This document shows positions 8,974-15,831 of a DNA stretch of 64,000 nt, in pieces. Every line of letters starts with the position of its first letter. The stretch's first letter is position 1. The stretch comes from CAKZNE01 sp964485405. Its GTDB lineage: Bacteria > Bacteroidota > Bacteroidia > Flavobacteriales > Schleiferiaceae. Under the pieces are notes generated by a model. It was not told where the DNA came from. It searched no databases and worked only from the letters and a program-made list of their open reading frames with translations. The position numbers were made by a program, and so were the translations under genes. The stretch spans positions 1 through 64,000 of the forward strand of contig CAZAJG010000010.1 in the NCBI GenBank assembly GCA_964485405.1, in the 5' to 3' direction.

Positions 8974-9150
8974 TTAGGTTTTTTTTAAAAGGGAAGTCAT
9001 CCCAACTAAGAGCAGAAAATCAATGAATTTAGGTTCGTGTCCTAGTGGGACAAGAACCTTATTGGATTTTTTTAAAAACCCTTGCTCCTTTAAAAATTTG
9101 TAGATGGAAATCAGACTTGAAAAAGCCCCGATAAAAGCGAATATGTACAT
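8974..9150 (-). CDS. Possible small membrane protein
   Basis: A 58-residue frame starting at an ATG (complement of 9148-9150) preceded by GGAG at suitable spacing, a rare good ribosome site for this genome. It has a hydrophobic helix at residues 1-17 (MYIFAFIGAFSSLISIY) and a second weak one near the end (FIDFLLLVGMTSLL). I recognise no family. It could be chance; the RBS and membrane segment are the only support. Confidence 0.3.
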   Translation of the reverse strand: MYIFAFIGAFSSLISIYKFLKEQGFLKKSNKVLVPLGHEPKFIDFLLLVGMTSLLKKT

Positions 9151-9253
9151 TAATATCTCCAATCAACGCTAAGGTACTAAAAAAACACATTGACCCTCGT
9201 ATATCCTATGCAGAGCAGAGAAACATATTTAGAACTATATCAATTGGTGACAT

Positions 9254-9778
9254 TTGAAAAATATGATGATCTTACACATAACTAAACGACAGATTATGAA
9301 ACAAGAAACAGTCTTTAATCGGCTGGATAAGAGAAGTCTATCAGAATTAAACAAGGCGGAAGTACGGGGCTGGGTTATAGACAGGTTATTGGAAATAGAG
9401 CACCGCATAAATGAAAAAATAGTCAACCATTTCAGTCCAAAAGACAAAACGGAGTTTACTCAAGTCATGTTAAATAGTTCTGTCTTGGATATGGGAAGCA
9501 AGATTAAGGTTCTAAGTAATATCGGCACCTTGGATAATAAAGGTCTTGAAAAAATAAGAAAAATGTGTTCGATTAGAAATGGCTTTGCACACGCTCCAAT
9601 CCTTACTGCACATAAAATTGTCATTACTGAGAAGGGAATAGATGATGTAGATGTAGGAGCAACCTCTAAGGATATTGTTTCAGTTATGAATGCTAGGGGT
9701 AAAATAGAAGCTAAAAACGCTTTTGATGAGTTAGTCAAATTTTGGGAACTCAACAATGAAGTGAGAGAAATGATTTAG
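9254..9778 (+). CDS. Helical protein resembling the MltR-type fold, function unknown
   Basis: 174 residues, soluble and mostly helical. A pattern of RLLEIEHRINEKIV, then a loop, then IRKMCSIRNGFAHAP (near residue 115) recalls small all-helical proteins of the MltR (mannitol repressor) type and other RN..AH helical bundles, where the Arg-Asn-x-x-Ala-His stretch packs the core. The true start may be the ATG at 9296 (MKQETVFNR), since the first 14 residues look unlike the rest. It stands alone between a transposase and a toxin-antitoxin pair; a defence or immunity role is possible but not shown. Confidence 0.55.
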   Translation: MKNMMILHITKRQIMKQETVFNRLDKRSLSELNKAEVRGWVIDRLLEIEHRINEKIVNHFSPKDKTEFTQVMLNSSVLDMGSKIKVLSNIGTLDNKGLEKIRKMCSIRNGFAHAPILTAHKIVITEKGIDDVDVGATSKDIVSVMNARGKIEAKNAFDELVKFWELNNEVREMI

Positions 9779-10037
9779 CATGAAACTACAACCGTGCAAA
9801 AGCATCTTTTGTGGGCTGCGCCAATGGCTTGAATAATCTCATTGAACGGAAAATGAAGAACTTTCGCCACTTGCATCCTACCCCGCTATCATTGCCGCAG
9901 TCTAGAACATCTTTATCGGTAGAGCTTTATGGAATACGAAAAACAGGTTGGCTAAATGGTACACAGTGGAGTGGGTCATGTAAGAATACAATTATGAAAA
10001 TCTCGTTATCTTTGTTTATACATGAAAAAATGGTAGA

Positions 10038-10277
10038 ATGGATGCAATGGAATTGAGAAATAAGTTGCTAGAATATATTAATACAGCTGATACTGGGCTA
10101 CTCCAACGTCTGGAAGATGTTATTAAAAACTATCGGAAGGAAGATTCAGATACTCTTTTAACTAAGGAGCATCAGGAAATTCTGGATGCTAGACTGGCTA
10201 ATCATAAAGACAACCCACAAGCTGGACGAAATTGGAGTGAGATTAAAGACGAGCTGTCTGTAAAGTATGGCGTATAA
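10038..10277 (+). CDS. Antitoxin of a RelE/ParE-type module
   Basis: 79 residues, acidic C-terminus (EILDARLANHKDNPQAGRNW, then EIKDEL) of the type seen in addiction-module component antitoxins that wrap around a RelE/ParE toxin. It overlaps the toxin gene by 11 bases, so the two are translated together. The start may instead be the ATG at 10047 (MELRNK). Antitoxins of this kind usually repress their own promoter together with the toxin; no operator was picked out here. Confidence 0.75.
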   Translation: MDAMELRNKLLEYINTADTGLLQRLEDVIKNYRKEDSDTLLTKEHQEILDARLANHKDNPQAGRNWSEIKDELSVKYGV

Positions 10278-10548
10278 CTTAATTGTTAAGCCCGAGGCAG
10301 AACAAGATCTATTCGAGGCTTTAAGTTGGTACGAAGAACAGCAAACGGGACTGGAGAATAAGCTATATTCTGAAATATCGGACATATTGGAAGACATTAC
10401 TCTTTATCCGCATCATTTTCAAGAACGATATAGGAATATAAGAATACGATTCACTCGGAGATTTAAATATGGTATTCACTACACCGTTGAGGGAAATACA
10501 ATTTATGTTCATGCTATCCTTCATACAAGCAGAAAACCAAGAAAATAA
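10267..10548 (+). CDS. RelE/ParE-family toxin
   Basis: 93 residues with the small RelE/ParE fold pattern: VKPEAEQDLFEALSWYEEQ at the start, then a helix ending LEDITLYPHHF, strands with RRFKYGIHYTVEGNTIYVHA and a basic tail SRKPRK. Proteins of this family either cleave mRNA on the ribosome or poison DNA gyrase; sequence alone does not decide which. It overlaps the antitoxin gene upstream and is followed by a terminator at 10574. Confidence 0.85.
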   Translation: MAYNLIVKPEAEQDLFEALSWYEEQQTGLENKLYSEISDILEDITLYPHHFQERYRNIRIRFTRRFKYGIHYTVEGNTIYVHAILHTSRKPRK

Positions 10549-10573
10549 TATTCATTCTAATCACCTAATAAGG

Positions 10574-10606
10574 GCAGTTTCACCTCGTGTTAAGCTGCTT
10601 TTTTTG
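10574..10606 (+). terminator. Rho-independent terminator after the toxin-antitoxin pair
   Basis: GCAGTTT, 11-base loop, AAGCTGC, followed by seven T. It lies 25 bases past the toxin stop. Confidence 0.7.
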
Positions 10607-10677
10607 TTTCTTTGAATCACTAAATTTGAAGTAGTTCTTTGAAAAGTATAAAACCCTTAGGGTTTTAACTCTTTGGG

Positions 10678-11799
10678 ATGGTAATCCCAGGTAGATCCTA
10701 TACGGGCTCTGAGGGACATAGGTATGGATTTCAAGGACAAGAAATGGATGATGAAGTGAAGGGTAATGGTAATAGTTTAAGCTTCAAATACCGAATACAT
10801 GATCCTAGGATTGCAAGATTTTCAAGTCTTGATCCTTTGGCATCAAAATACCCTCATAATTCACCGTACGCATTCTCTGAAAACCGAGTTATCGATGGTA
10901 TTGAACTTGAGGGAGCCGAATGGTTATTGATTATATATAGTCCATCCCTGTCAGCTCGTTTTGCAGAGGCAAAAACTGCAAATGATTTATACGAAATGCG
11001 AGTGGTCACTCATTATGCACGTACACATCACTTTAAAGATGACTATGGACTATGCTCAATAGGCTTGACTAAAAACTCAGCGGCAGCCCAATTGTTCTAC
11101 AGCAAGGATTACCAAGACGGAGTAACTGTTAGAATGATGACATGGAAGGATAATGACGTTAAGACAGGGGCAATAGTTCCTGGAGGAAATTTCACCTTTC
11201 TCCCATCATCTGGAGATCTACCTAGAGACGCACTTTATCCAGTAGATGTAAAATACGGTTCAGGGTTTTATGGAAATGAGGATTTTATTGGTCTAAAAGG
11301 TGTAAGTACTTCCGTTGATGCATTAGTAGGAGGTGGAGGAGCTAATGGTGAAGGCTACATCAAGGGGTTTGGATACGTTACATATATGTCCTCATTCAAG
11401 TCTGCCGGTCTATCCGGTGGAGCTGAGGTTGATTTCGAGTTGAGTAATAGAGCGGATTTTAGAGCCAAATGGGGCTCTACTAATTTTGCAAATCCAGAAA
11501 CATTCAATGGTGATGGAGTACTAAATATGCTTGATTTGGATTTAGGGGAAGCCAGTATTGGATTTGGCACATGGAACGATGCAAACTTTGAGTGGTGGGG
11601 TTCGGTTTTTACAGTGGGCTATGGACCGAGTATAGGGTTAACAGAAACCAGTGATACCAAGACAACCATACTATTCCCATCTATGAAGAATTATTCAATA
11701 AAACAGTCTGAATGGAAAGCAAATTATTATGGTGGTTGGAACTGGAAGAAAAACACAGTCGATGAGAGCTCAGATATGATAATAGGTGATGAAAATTAA
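10678..11799 (+). CDS. RHS-core toxin tip without upstream shell
   Basis: 373 residues. It starts inside what is normally the core (PGRSYTGSEGHRYGFQGQE, then HDPRIARFSSLDPL and PYAFSENRVIDGIELEG, residues 5-82), and no RHS repeats or signal lie upstream, so it is a displaced core-plus-tip cassette rather than a full toxin gene. The tip (83-373) is the same type as in the broken gene at 1577-2940 and contains YPVDVK, EGYIKGFGYVTY and glycine-rich strands (GGGGANGEGY). I do not recognise the toxin class. Two small genes follow and may encode immunity. Expression would need an in-frame fusion by recombination. Confidence 0.7.
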   Translation: MVIPGRSYTGSEGHRYGFQGQEMDDEVKGNGNSLSFKYRIHDPRIARFSSLDPLASKYPHNSPYAFSENRVIDGIELEGAEWLLIIYSPSLSARFAEAKTANDLYEMRVVTHYARTHHFKDDYGLCSIGLTKNSAAAQLFYSKDYQDGVTVRMMTWKDNDVKTGAIVPGGNFTFLPSSGDLPRDALYPVDVKYGSGFYGNEDFIGLKGVSTSVDALVGGGGANGEGYIKGFGYVTYMSSFKSAGLSGGAEVDFELSNRADFRAKWGSTNFANPETFNGDGVLNMLDLDLGEASIGFGTWNDANFEWWGSVFTVGYGPSIGLTETSDTKTTILFPSMKNYSIKQSEWKANYYGGWNWKKNTVDESSDMIIGDEN

Positions 11800-11806
11800 A
11801 TGAGCT

Positions 11807-12007
11807 ATGCATAACTTCTTCAACAAGTATAAGCTTATTATCATTCACCTTTGGTTCGTTGTGAGCTCAATTATACTTGTAAATGGCTATATTGAGCATA
11901 AGTGTAAATACTGTACCGATATTCAGTATGGTGTATTTGTATTATCCTCTGTTATTCTCTTATCCTTTTACCTACAGCGTTACTTTTTAAAAAGAAAAAA
12001 CAAATGA
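11807..12007 (+). CDS. Small membrane protein, candidate immunity component
   Basis: 66 residues with two hydrophobic helices (about 10-27 and 41-57) joined by a short loop with a CKYC motif, and a basic tail KRKNK that would face the cytoplasm. It starts 7 bases after the RHS tip, and its stop overlaps the next start as ATGA. A membrane immunity protein would fit a toxin acting on the envelope. Role inferred from place only. Confidence 0.55.
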   Translation: MHNFFNKYKLIIIHLWFVVSSIILVNGYIEHKCKYCTDIQYGVFVLSSVILLSFYLQRYFLKRKNK

Positions 12008-12360
12008 TAAGATATTTATCCATCTCGTTCCTGATAACTGCTTATGGCTGTAGTATTACAAATCAAGACAAAACATGTTATCATTGCAGTTATGATATGA
12101 TCGATCAAAAGCTTTGCTTAAACAATGGGAAATTTCAGTTTAAAGAAATCGAGTTAGATCGAGAAATCATGATTGAAGGCAATTATGTTGTCAGCGGGGA
12201 TACATTGATATTGAATAAAGACGTTAAAAGTAAAAAACACCACTTTTCGGGTGAGCTATACTTTCTAATTGATTCGGAAAAGCTGTGGTATCTAACTAAT
12301 GATAAAAAATCGAGTTTGTTCTTTGAAATAGGTAATGTTTACTCTGTTAAAAGCAAATAA
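12004..12360 (+). CDS. Lipoprotein, candidate immunity protein
   Basis: 118 residues with a lipoprotein signal (MIRYLSISFLITAYGC, Cys16). The mature part has TCYHCSYDM and repeated GNYVVSGDTLILN-type beta strands, a pattern common in small lipocalin-like lipoproteins. It is translationally coupled to the membrane protein at 11807. The RHS toxin with the same tip type at 1577-2940 is likewise followed by a lipoprotein gene (2937), supporting a link between this tip type and lipid-anchored immunity. Confidence 0.6.
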   Translation: MIRYLSISFLITAYGCSITNQDKTCYHCSYDMIDQKLCLNNGKFQFKEIELDREIMIEGNYVVSGDTLILNKDVKSKKHHFSGELYFLIDSEKLWYLTNDKKSSLFFEIGNVYSVKSK

Positions 12361-12385
12361 AATCTATAAAAAATTAAGGGTTTAG

Positions 12386-12534
12386 CCTGATCGTTCTTTT
12401 AACGGTGGAGATTACCTATGCTAACCCCTTATCAGTTTGCAAGCGATCAACCGATTTGGGCCATTGATGTGGATGGATTAGAAAGAAAAATTGTCATCCA
12501 CAAAATACAAGGATCGTATCAAAATGGAGGGTAA
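12386..12534 (+). pseudogene. RHS-core remnant with internal deletion
   Basis: Bases 12389-12415 encode DRSFNGGDY, the motif that precedes the core in the RHS gene at 3538 (NRSFNGGDYRYGFNG). A stop comes just after, and a shifted frame from 12418 then gives TPYQFASDQPIWAIDVDGLE, the end of an RHS core. The 30 to 50 residues that should lie between, including DPRxGR, are missing. It is a decayed RHS cassette. Confidence 0.75.
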
Positions 12535-12720
12535 TGCTACAAAGTAGTGATGAACAACAAAACAAACAATAAACCCTTAATTATCAATTATTAAGAAAAC
12601 CCAAACGAGATAAAACCCGCCAACCCATTACACCAAAACACCATTTTTAAGCCCACAAACAAGCTTAAAATCGTTCTTTTCAATCATCATGTTACAAATT
12701 AGTGGTATTCAAAAACACAT
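12529..12720. repeat. Direct repeat A flanking the fic gene
   Basis: About 190 bases that align with 14115-14289. The best-preserved part runs from ACCAAAACACCATTTT through AAGCTTAAAATCGTTCTTTT to TATTCAAAAACACAT. It starts with GGGTAATGCTACAAAGTAG, nearly the same as bases 6421-6439. Confidence 0.8.
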
Positions 12721-12802
12721 TAAAAACTTGACTCTGTTCTCCCTAGCAACACGATACCTTATTCTGTTTAATATCGTTTTAGCCATTTTATCATCAGCGG
12801 TT

Positions 12803-13906
12803 TTAATAGTTTATTTGATATCGAGTACTTCGACCACCACCAACACTTATCATTGCTTTCTTTTCTTCAAGATCCTGAAGATCTCGAGTTGCAGTTGCCT
12901 TTGATACCTTGGTAATAGCTACGTACTTCTTAGCACTGATTCCATTTTCAAAGCTATCGGGTCCTCCATTTAACATTTTGTTAATTACCAGTAGTTGGCG
13001 TTCATTAAGGTTGTCTTGGTATTGACTCAAAAATTTAGTTTTTCTCAACACAAAATCTATTTGTATCTCTGTTTGTGATAAAGAATCCAATAGCATTTTA
13101 ACAAAATACTTCAGCCAATCTGTGATCTCATTGGAACGCTGTGCCTTTTCCAGAGCTTTGTAGTAAGCCTTCTTGTTTTGCTCTATAGTCTGAGAAATAC
13201 TTATTAGAACAGGTTTCCCTGCGCTTTGAGAAAGAGCTTTTTCCGAAATAGCCCTTCCTATTCTTCCATTTCCATCTTCAAATGGATGAATAGACTCAAA
13301 ATAGAGGTGAGTAATTGCGGAGCGTATGGGAGCTTTTCGAATTTCAGCAACTCCTCTCGGGGCTGTATCATTATACCAAAGTAGAAAAGCTTGCATTTCT
13401 TCCGGTACTCTTGACGAAGGAGGAGCCTCAAAGTGAACCGTCTCTTTACCTACACTTCCTGAAACCACTTGCATGGGCTCTTCATGAAATCGCCAGGCAC
13501 CAATAGTGAGTCTGCGGTTATCGGCCATAAGCATTTCATGCCACGAAAAAAGGCTTTCCTCGGTTAAAGGATCTGCAAAGGTATTTCGTAAATCGACCAT
13601 CAATTCACCAACCCCTAGTGCTCTTTTATCTCGAATTTGTGGAGGTTTTTGATCTAGACCTAGTCTATTACGAATAGAGTAAATAACATCAGGCCTACTC
13701 ACATACTCTCCCTCTATTTCAGATGTTTTGATAGCTTCAGCGACCATCCTATCAATGAAAGCTTCCATTTTGGTATGTTCCGGCATAGTTTTCAAAATAC
13801 CGCTTATCTCTCCCGATCGCTCAGCATAAGCCAGAAGATCATCCTCTATTTCGGAGAGTTCATAACGGAATTTAGGCCAGTCTTTTTCTTTCCAATTGTA
13901 GTTCAT
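12803..13906 (-). CDS. Fic-family AMPylase with winged-helix C-terminus
   Basis: 367 residues. The N-terminal region (1-90) is of the DUF4172/Fic-N type and holds the inhibitory motif T-S-E-I-E-G at 61-66, matching [S/T]xxxE[G/N], so this is a class II Fic protein that blocks its own ATP site. The catalytic motif HPFEDGNGRIGR (207-218) is complete, including His207 and both Arg. The last 65 residues form a winged helix (ATATRDLQDLEEKKAM), giving DNA binding. Such proteins transfer AMP to target hydroxyls and often repress their own promoter; two matching palindromes at 13906-13978 support that here. The gene is bounded by direct repeats and looks like an inserted cassette. Confidence 0.92.
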   Translation of the reverse strand: MNYNWKEKDWPKFRYELSEIEDDLLAYAERSGEISGILKTMPEHTKMEAFIDRMVAEAIKTSEIEGEYVSRPDVIYSIRNRLGLDQKPPQIRDKRALGVGELMVDLRNTFADPLTEESLFSWHEMLMADNRRLTIGAWRFHEEPMQVVSGSVGKETVHFEAPPSSRVPEEMQAFLLWYNDTAPRGVAEIRKAPIRSAITHLYFESIHPFEDGNGRIGRAISEKALSQSAGKPVLISISQTIEQNKKAYYKALEKAQRSNEITDWLKYFVKMLLDSLSQTEIQIDFVLRKTKFLSQYQDNLNERQLLVINKMLNGGPDSFENGISAKKYVAITKVSKATATRDLQDLEEKKAMISVGGGRSTRYQINY

Positions 13907-13978
13907 GAGCCGATTACAACATCTATTCGGCTCAAATTTAACTAAAATATGAGCCGATTACGAAAATTATTCGACTCA
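13906..13978 (-). promoter_or_regulatory. fic promoter with two matched operators
   Basis: Two inverted repeats with the same geometry: TGAGCCGA-N13-TCGGCTCA at 13906-13934 and TGAGCCGA-N13-TCGACTCA at 13950-13978, starting 44 bases apart (about four helical turns). Between them the minus strand reads TAAATTTG (13940-13933), a perfect TAnnTTTG -7 box. The gene-proximal operator covers the start codon, and the distal one covers the -33 region. The likely regulator is the winged helix of the Fic protein itself. Confidence 0.75.
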
Positions 13979-14114
13979 TGACCCTTATCCAAACTCTCCA
14001 TTCCCTGACTTGAGACTAGCATATTCTAGTCTCGTCTATCTTCGCAACTCCGATGAATTGTCGCAATTTCTCATATCAGCAAACGATTTCAAAAAAACCG
14101 TTTGTCGGGAGCAG

Positions 14115-14289
14115 GGGTAACGTCACAAGGTAATAATGAACAATAAAACCTTGAAAATCAGACAGTAAAATAATTAAAATAGAATCCAACAACCGACTTT
14201 ACCAAAACACCATTTTCAAGCCCGCAAACAAGCTTAAAATCGTTCTTTTCAATCCTCGTGTTATAAATTAGTGCTATTCAAAAACACAT
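14115..14289. repeat. Direct repeat B flanking the fic gene
   Basis: Diverged copy of 12529-12720, beginning GGGTAACGTCACAAGGTA and ending TATTCAAAAACACAT. The REP-transposase remnant starts at its end, so the repeat boundary coincides with the break in that gene. Confidence 0.8.
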
Positions 14290-14595
14290 ACATCCAAAGA
14301 ATTGATAAAAGCTATTCAGGAATATCCGGAAAGCAGAAGAGATTGGCTATTGCATAAATTTTGGGAAGCAGCCAACCGAACCCGGAGAGGAAAACAGTAT
14401 AAAGTTTGGAAAGACGGTTTTCATCCCGTGATTTTAGATACGGCTCAAAAAATTAAACAAAGGGTCAACTACATTCATAAAAATCCTGTAAAAGCAGAAT
14501 GGGTATTTCATGAAAGAGATTGGATAAATAGCAGCTACAACAGCTATGAGCAACAAAGTTACTTAAGCAATGTTGAATTGCATATCTTAACTTGA
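14272..14595 (+). pseudogene. C-terminal remnant of a REP-associated tyrosine transposase
   Basis: The frame opens at 14272 with HTSKELIKAIQEYPESRRDW and ends after VNYIHKNPVKAEWVF, the hallmark C-terminal block of the Y1/IS200-like REP-associated transposases (RAYT). The N-terminal half, with the HUH metal site and catalytic Tyr region, is absent, and the only start codon is a TTG at 14302. It is therefore inactive. It may once have handled REP hairpins such as the one at 7181. Confidence 0.85.
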
Positions 14596-14979
14596 GCTAA
14601 GGAAAAAAGATGCGCCTAAGCTCAGAATACGATTGAAGAAGCTGTTTTTTTACAATATCTAAAACCAACTACAAATAATTAAACTACTTTTGCAAAGCCT
14701 TTAAAGCCGGAGCTGACTTTTCTTCTGTTCTAATTATACAAAGCTAAACAAGAGGCGAATAGTTAACAACAATATTATTTTTATACCCTTCCCCTTTCAT
14801 CCTTTGTGCAGAAGACCTTACGCGACAGGAATATTCGTAGAAGTATCGCGCATAATCAATTATCTATTACCTTCGTTAATGGATAAGTATCTTCACAATA
14901 CAGATGGTACAAGAAGAGCAGATAGAACGGTAAAGCTTACACTTTTATCAATTAACAATTAAAAAACGAGAAGTAATTT
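14596..14979. other. Spacer before the cold-shock gene, no gene seen
   Basis: AT-rich, with no convincing coding frame on either strand. It marks the change from the accessory region to ordinary chromosomal genes and must contain the promoter and 5' leader of the cold-shock gene; no clear -7 box was found. Confidence 0.5.
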
Positions 14980-15423
14980 ATGGCAAGATCCCAGGAAACA
15001 TTCGGTAAAAAAGAACGGGAAAAGAAAAAACAGCAGAAAAAAGAAGCTAAGCTTAAGCGCAAGGCGGAAAGACAAGCCAATGATGAACCCAAAGGAGACA
15101 ACATTACCTATGTAGATAAATATGGGAATTTCTCCGACACCCCTCCACCTCCTACAGAAAAGGTAAATGCTGAGGATATCGTTTTAGGTATTCCAAAAAG
15201 GGAAGATATGGAAGAGGAAATGGATGTAGAACGCAAAGGAGTAGTTACCTTTTTTAATGAATCTAAAGGTTACGGCTTTATTAAAGATAAGGCAAGCCAA
15301 GAGAGTGTGTTTGTACATATAAACAATACCACAGAACCGATTGTAGAGCAAAACATGGTAACCTTTGAAATAGAAAAAGGACCTAAAGGGCCTACTGCAG
15401 TTAATGTAAAAGTGATTCGTTAA
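14980..15423 (+). CDS. Cold-shock-domain protein with long charged N-terminal extension
   Basis: 147 residues. The C-terminal 65 residues are a cold-shock domain: RKGVVTFFNESKGYGFI carries RNP1 (KGYGFI), and VFVHI is RNP2. It binds single-stranded RNA or DNA and probably melts RNA structure. The first 45 residues are dominated by Lys, Arg and Glu (KKEREKKKQQKKEAKLKRKA), followed by a linker with PPPP. This makes it about twice the usual CspA length (about 70 residues). The extension could add RNA or ribosome affinity. Bacteroidota often carry such extended forms. Start chosen at the ATG 9 bases after AGAAG. Confidence 0.88.
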   Translation: MARSQETFGKKEREKKKQQKKEAKLKRKAERQANDEPKGDNITYVDKYGNFSDTPPPPTEKVNAEDIVLGIPKREDMEEEMDVERKGVVTFFNESKGYGFIKDKASQESVFVHINNTTEPIVEQNMVTFEIEKGPKGPTAVNVKVIR

Positions 15424-15466
15424 GCCAATAAACAAACCCGTTTAGATACGCTCAACTTTTAAAAAC

Positions 15467-15507
15467 CACACAGCAAAGATGTTTTCGTCCAACACCTTTG
15501 CTGTGTG
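15467..15507 (-). terminator. Strong hairpin with U-tract on the minus strand
   Basis: CACACAGCAAAG (15467-15478) pairs perfectly with CTTTGCTGTGTG (15496-15507), and the loop can pair further (TGTT/AACA). The run AAAAA at 15461-15465 (AACTTTTAAAAACC) becomes TTTTT after the hairpin on the minus strand, so as a terminator it points leftward; on the plus strand there is no T-tract. No minus-strand gene is apparent upstream of it. Confidence 0.55.
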
Positions 15508-15773
15508 ACTCATAGGAATTGGATAATTGATGGAAATCTATCCCCCCTACTCCAATTTCTTTATTCTTCATCTTCCTCTTATGGATTGATTTTCTTGTAT
15601 CAAGTGTTTGTTTTGTTTTATACAAAAAAAGGCTATCTATAAATTTCAACCATTCCTCGAATTTTTTCTCACTCAGAGAGTAGCTGAAAAAACGCGTACA
15701 AATCAACAACCAAAAAGAAACTAAACGATTACAAAATCACATTCTCTTTTCTCGCACTCATTTCTTATTTTTT
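15508..15773. other. Spacer, no confident gene
   Basis: Between the hairpin and the kinase promoter. A minus-strand frame of 85 residues runs through it, but its end lies inside the terminator-like hairpin, which argues against coding. A minus-strand RNA ending at the hairpin is possible. Confidence 0.4.
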
Positions 15774-15810
15774 TTTGATGTAGTTATATTCTTACGTATT
15801 CGTATATTTG
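15774..15810 (+). promoter_or_regulatory. Bacteroidota-type promoter of the PAS kinase
   Basis: A TTTG at 15774-15777 and a perfect TAnnTTTG (TATATTTG) at 15803-15810, 25 bases apart, somewhat longer than usual. Transcription would start near 15817, which makes the TTG at 15808 impossible as a start and supports the ATG at 15832. Confidence 0.5.
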
Positions 15811-15831
15811 ATATGCACGCATCATAATCAC

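Noticed and set aside
9811..10056. 81-codon frame between the MltR-like gene and the antitoxin
   Set aside because: Composition is not protein-like, starts at a non-ATG codon and overlaps the antitoxin start; treated as spacer.
10650..10666. AAAACCC-TTA-GGGTTTT palindrome upstream of the RHS tip at 10678
   Set aside because: Suggestive of a junction but short, unique in the window and without supporting context.
12689..12904. 71-codon hydrophobic plus-strand frame at repeat A
   Set aside because: It begins inside repeat A, where the second copy has a stop, and runs into the fic gene on the other strand.
15452..15709. 85-codon minus-strand frame
   Set aside because: Its last third is the perfect terminator-like hairpin, and no family or signal is seen.
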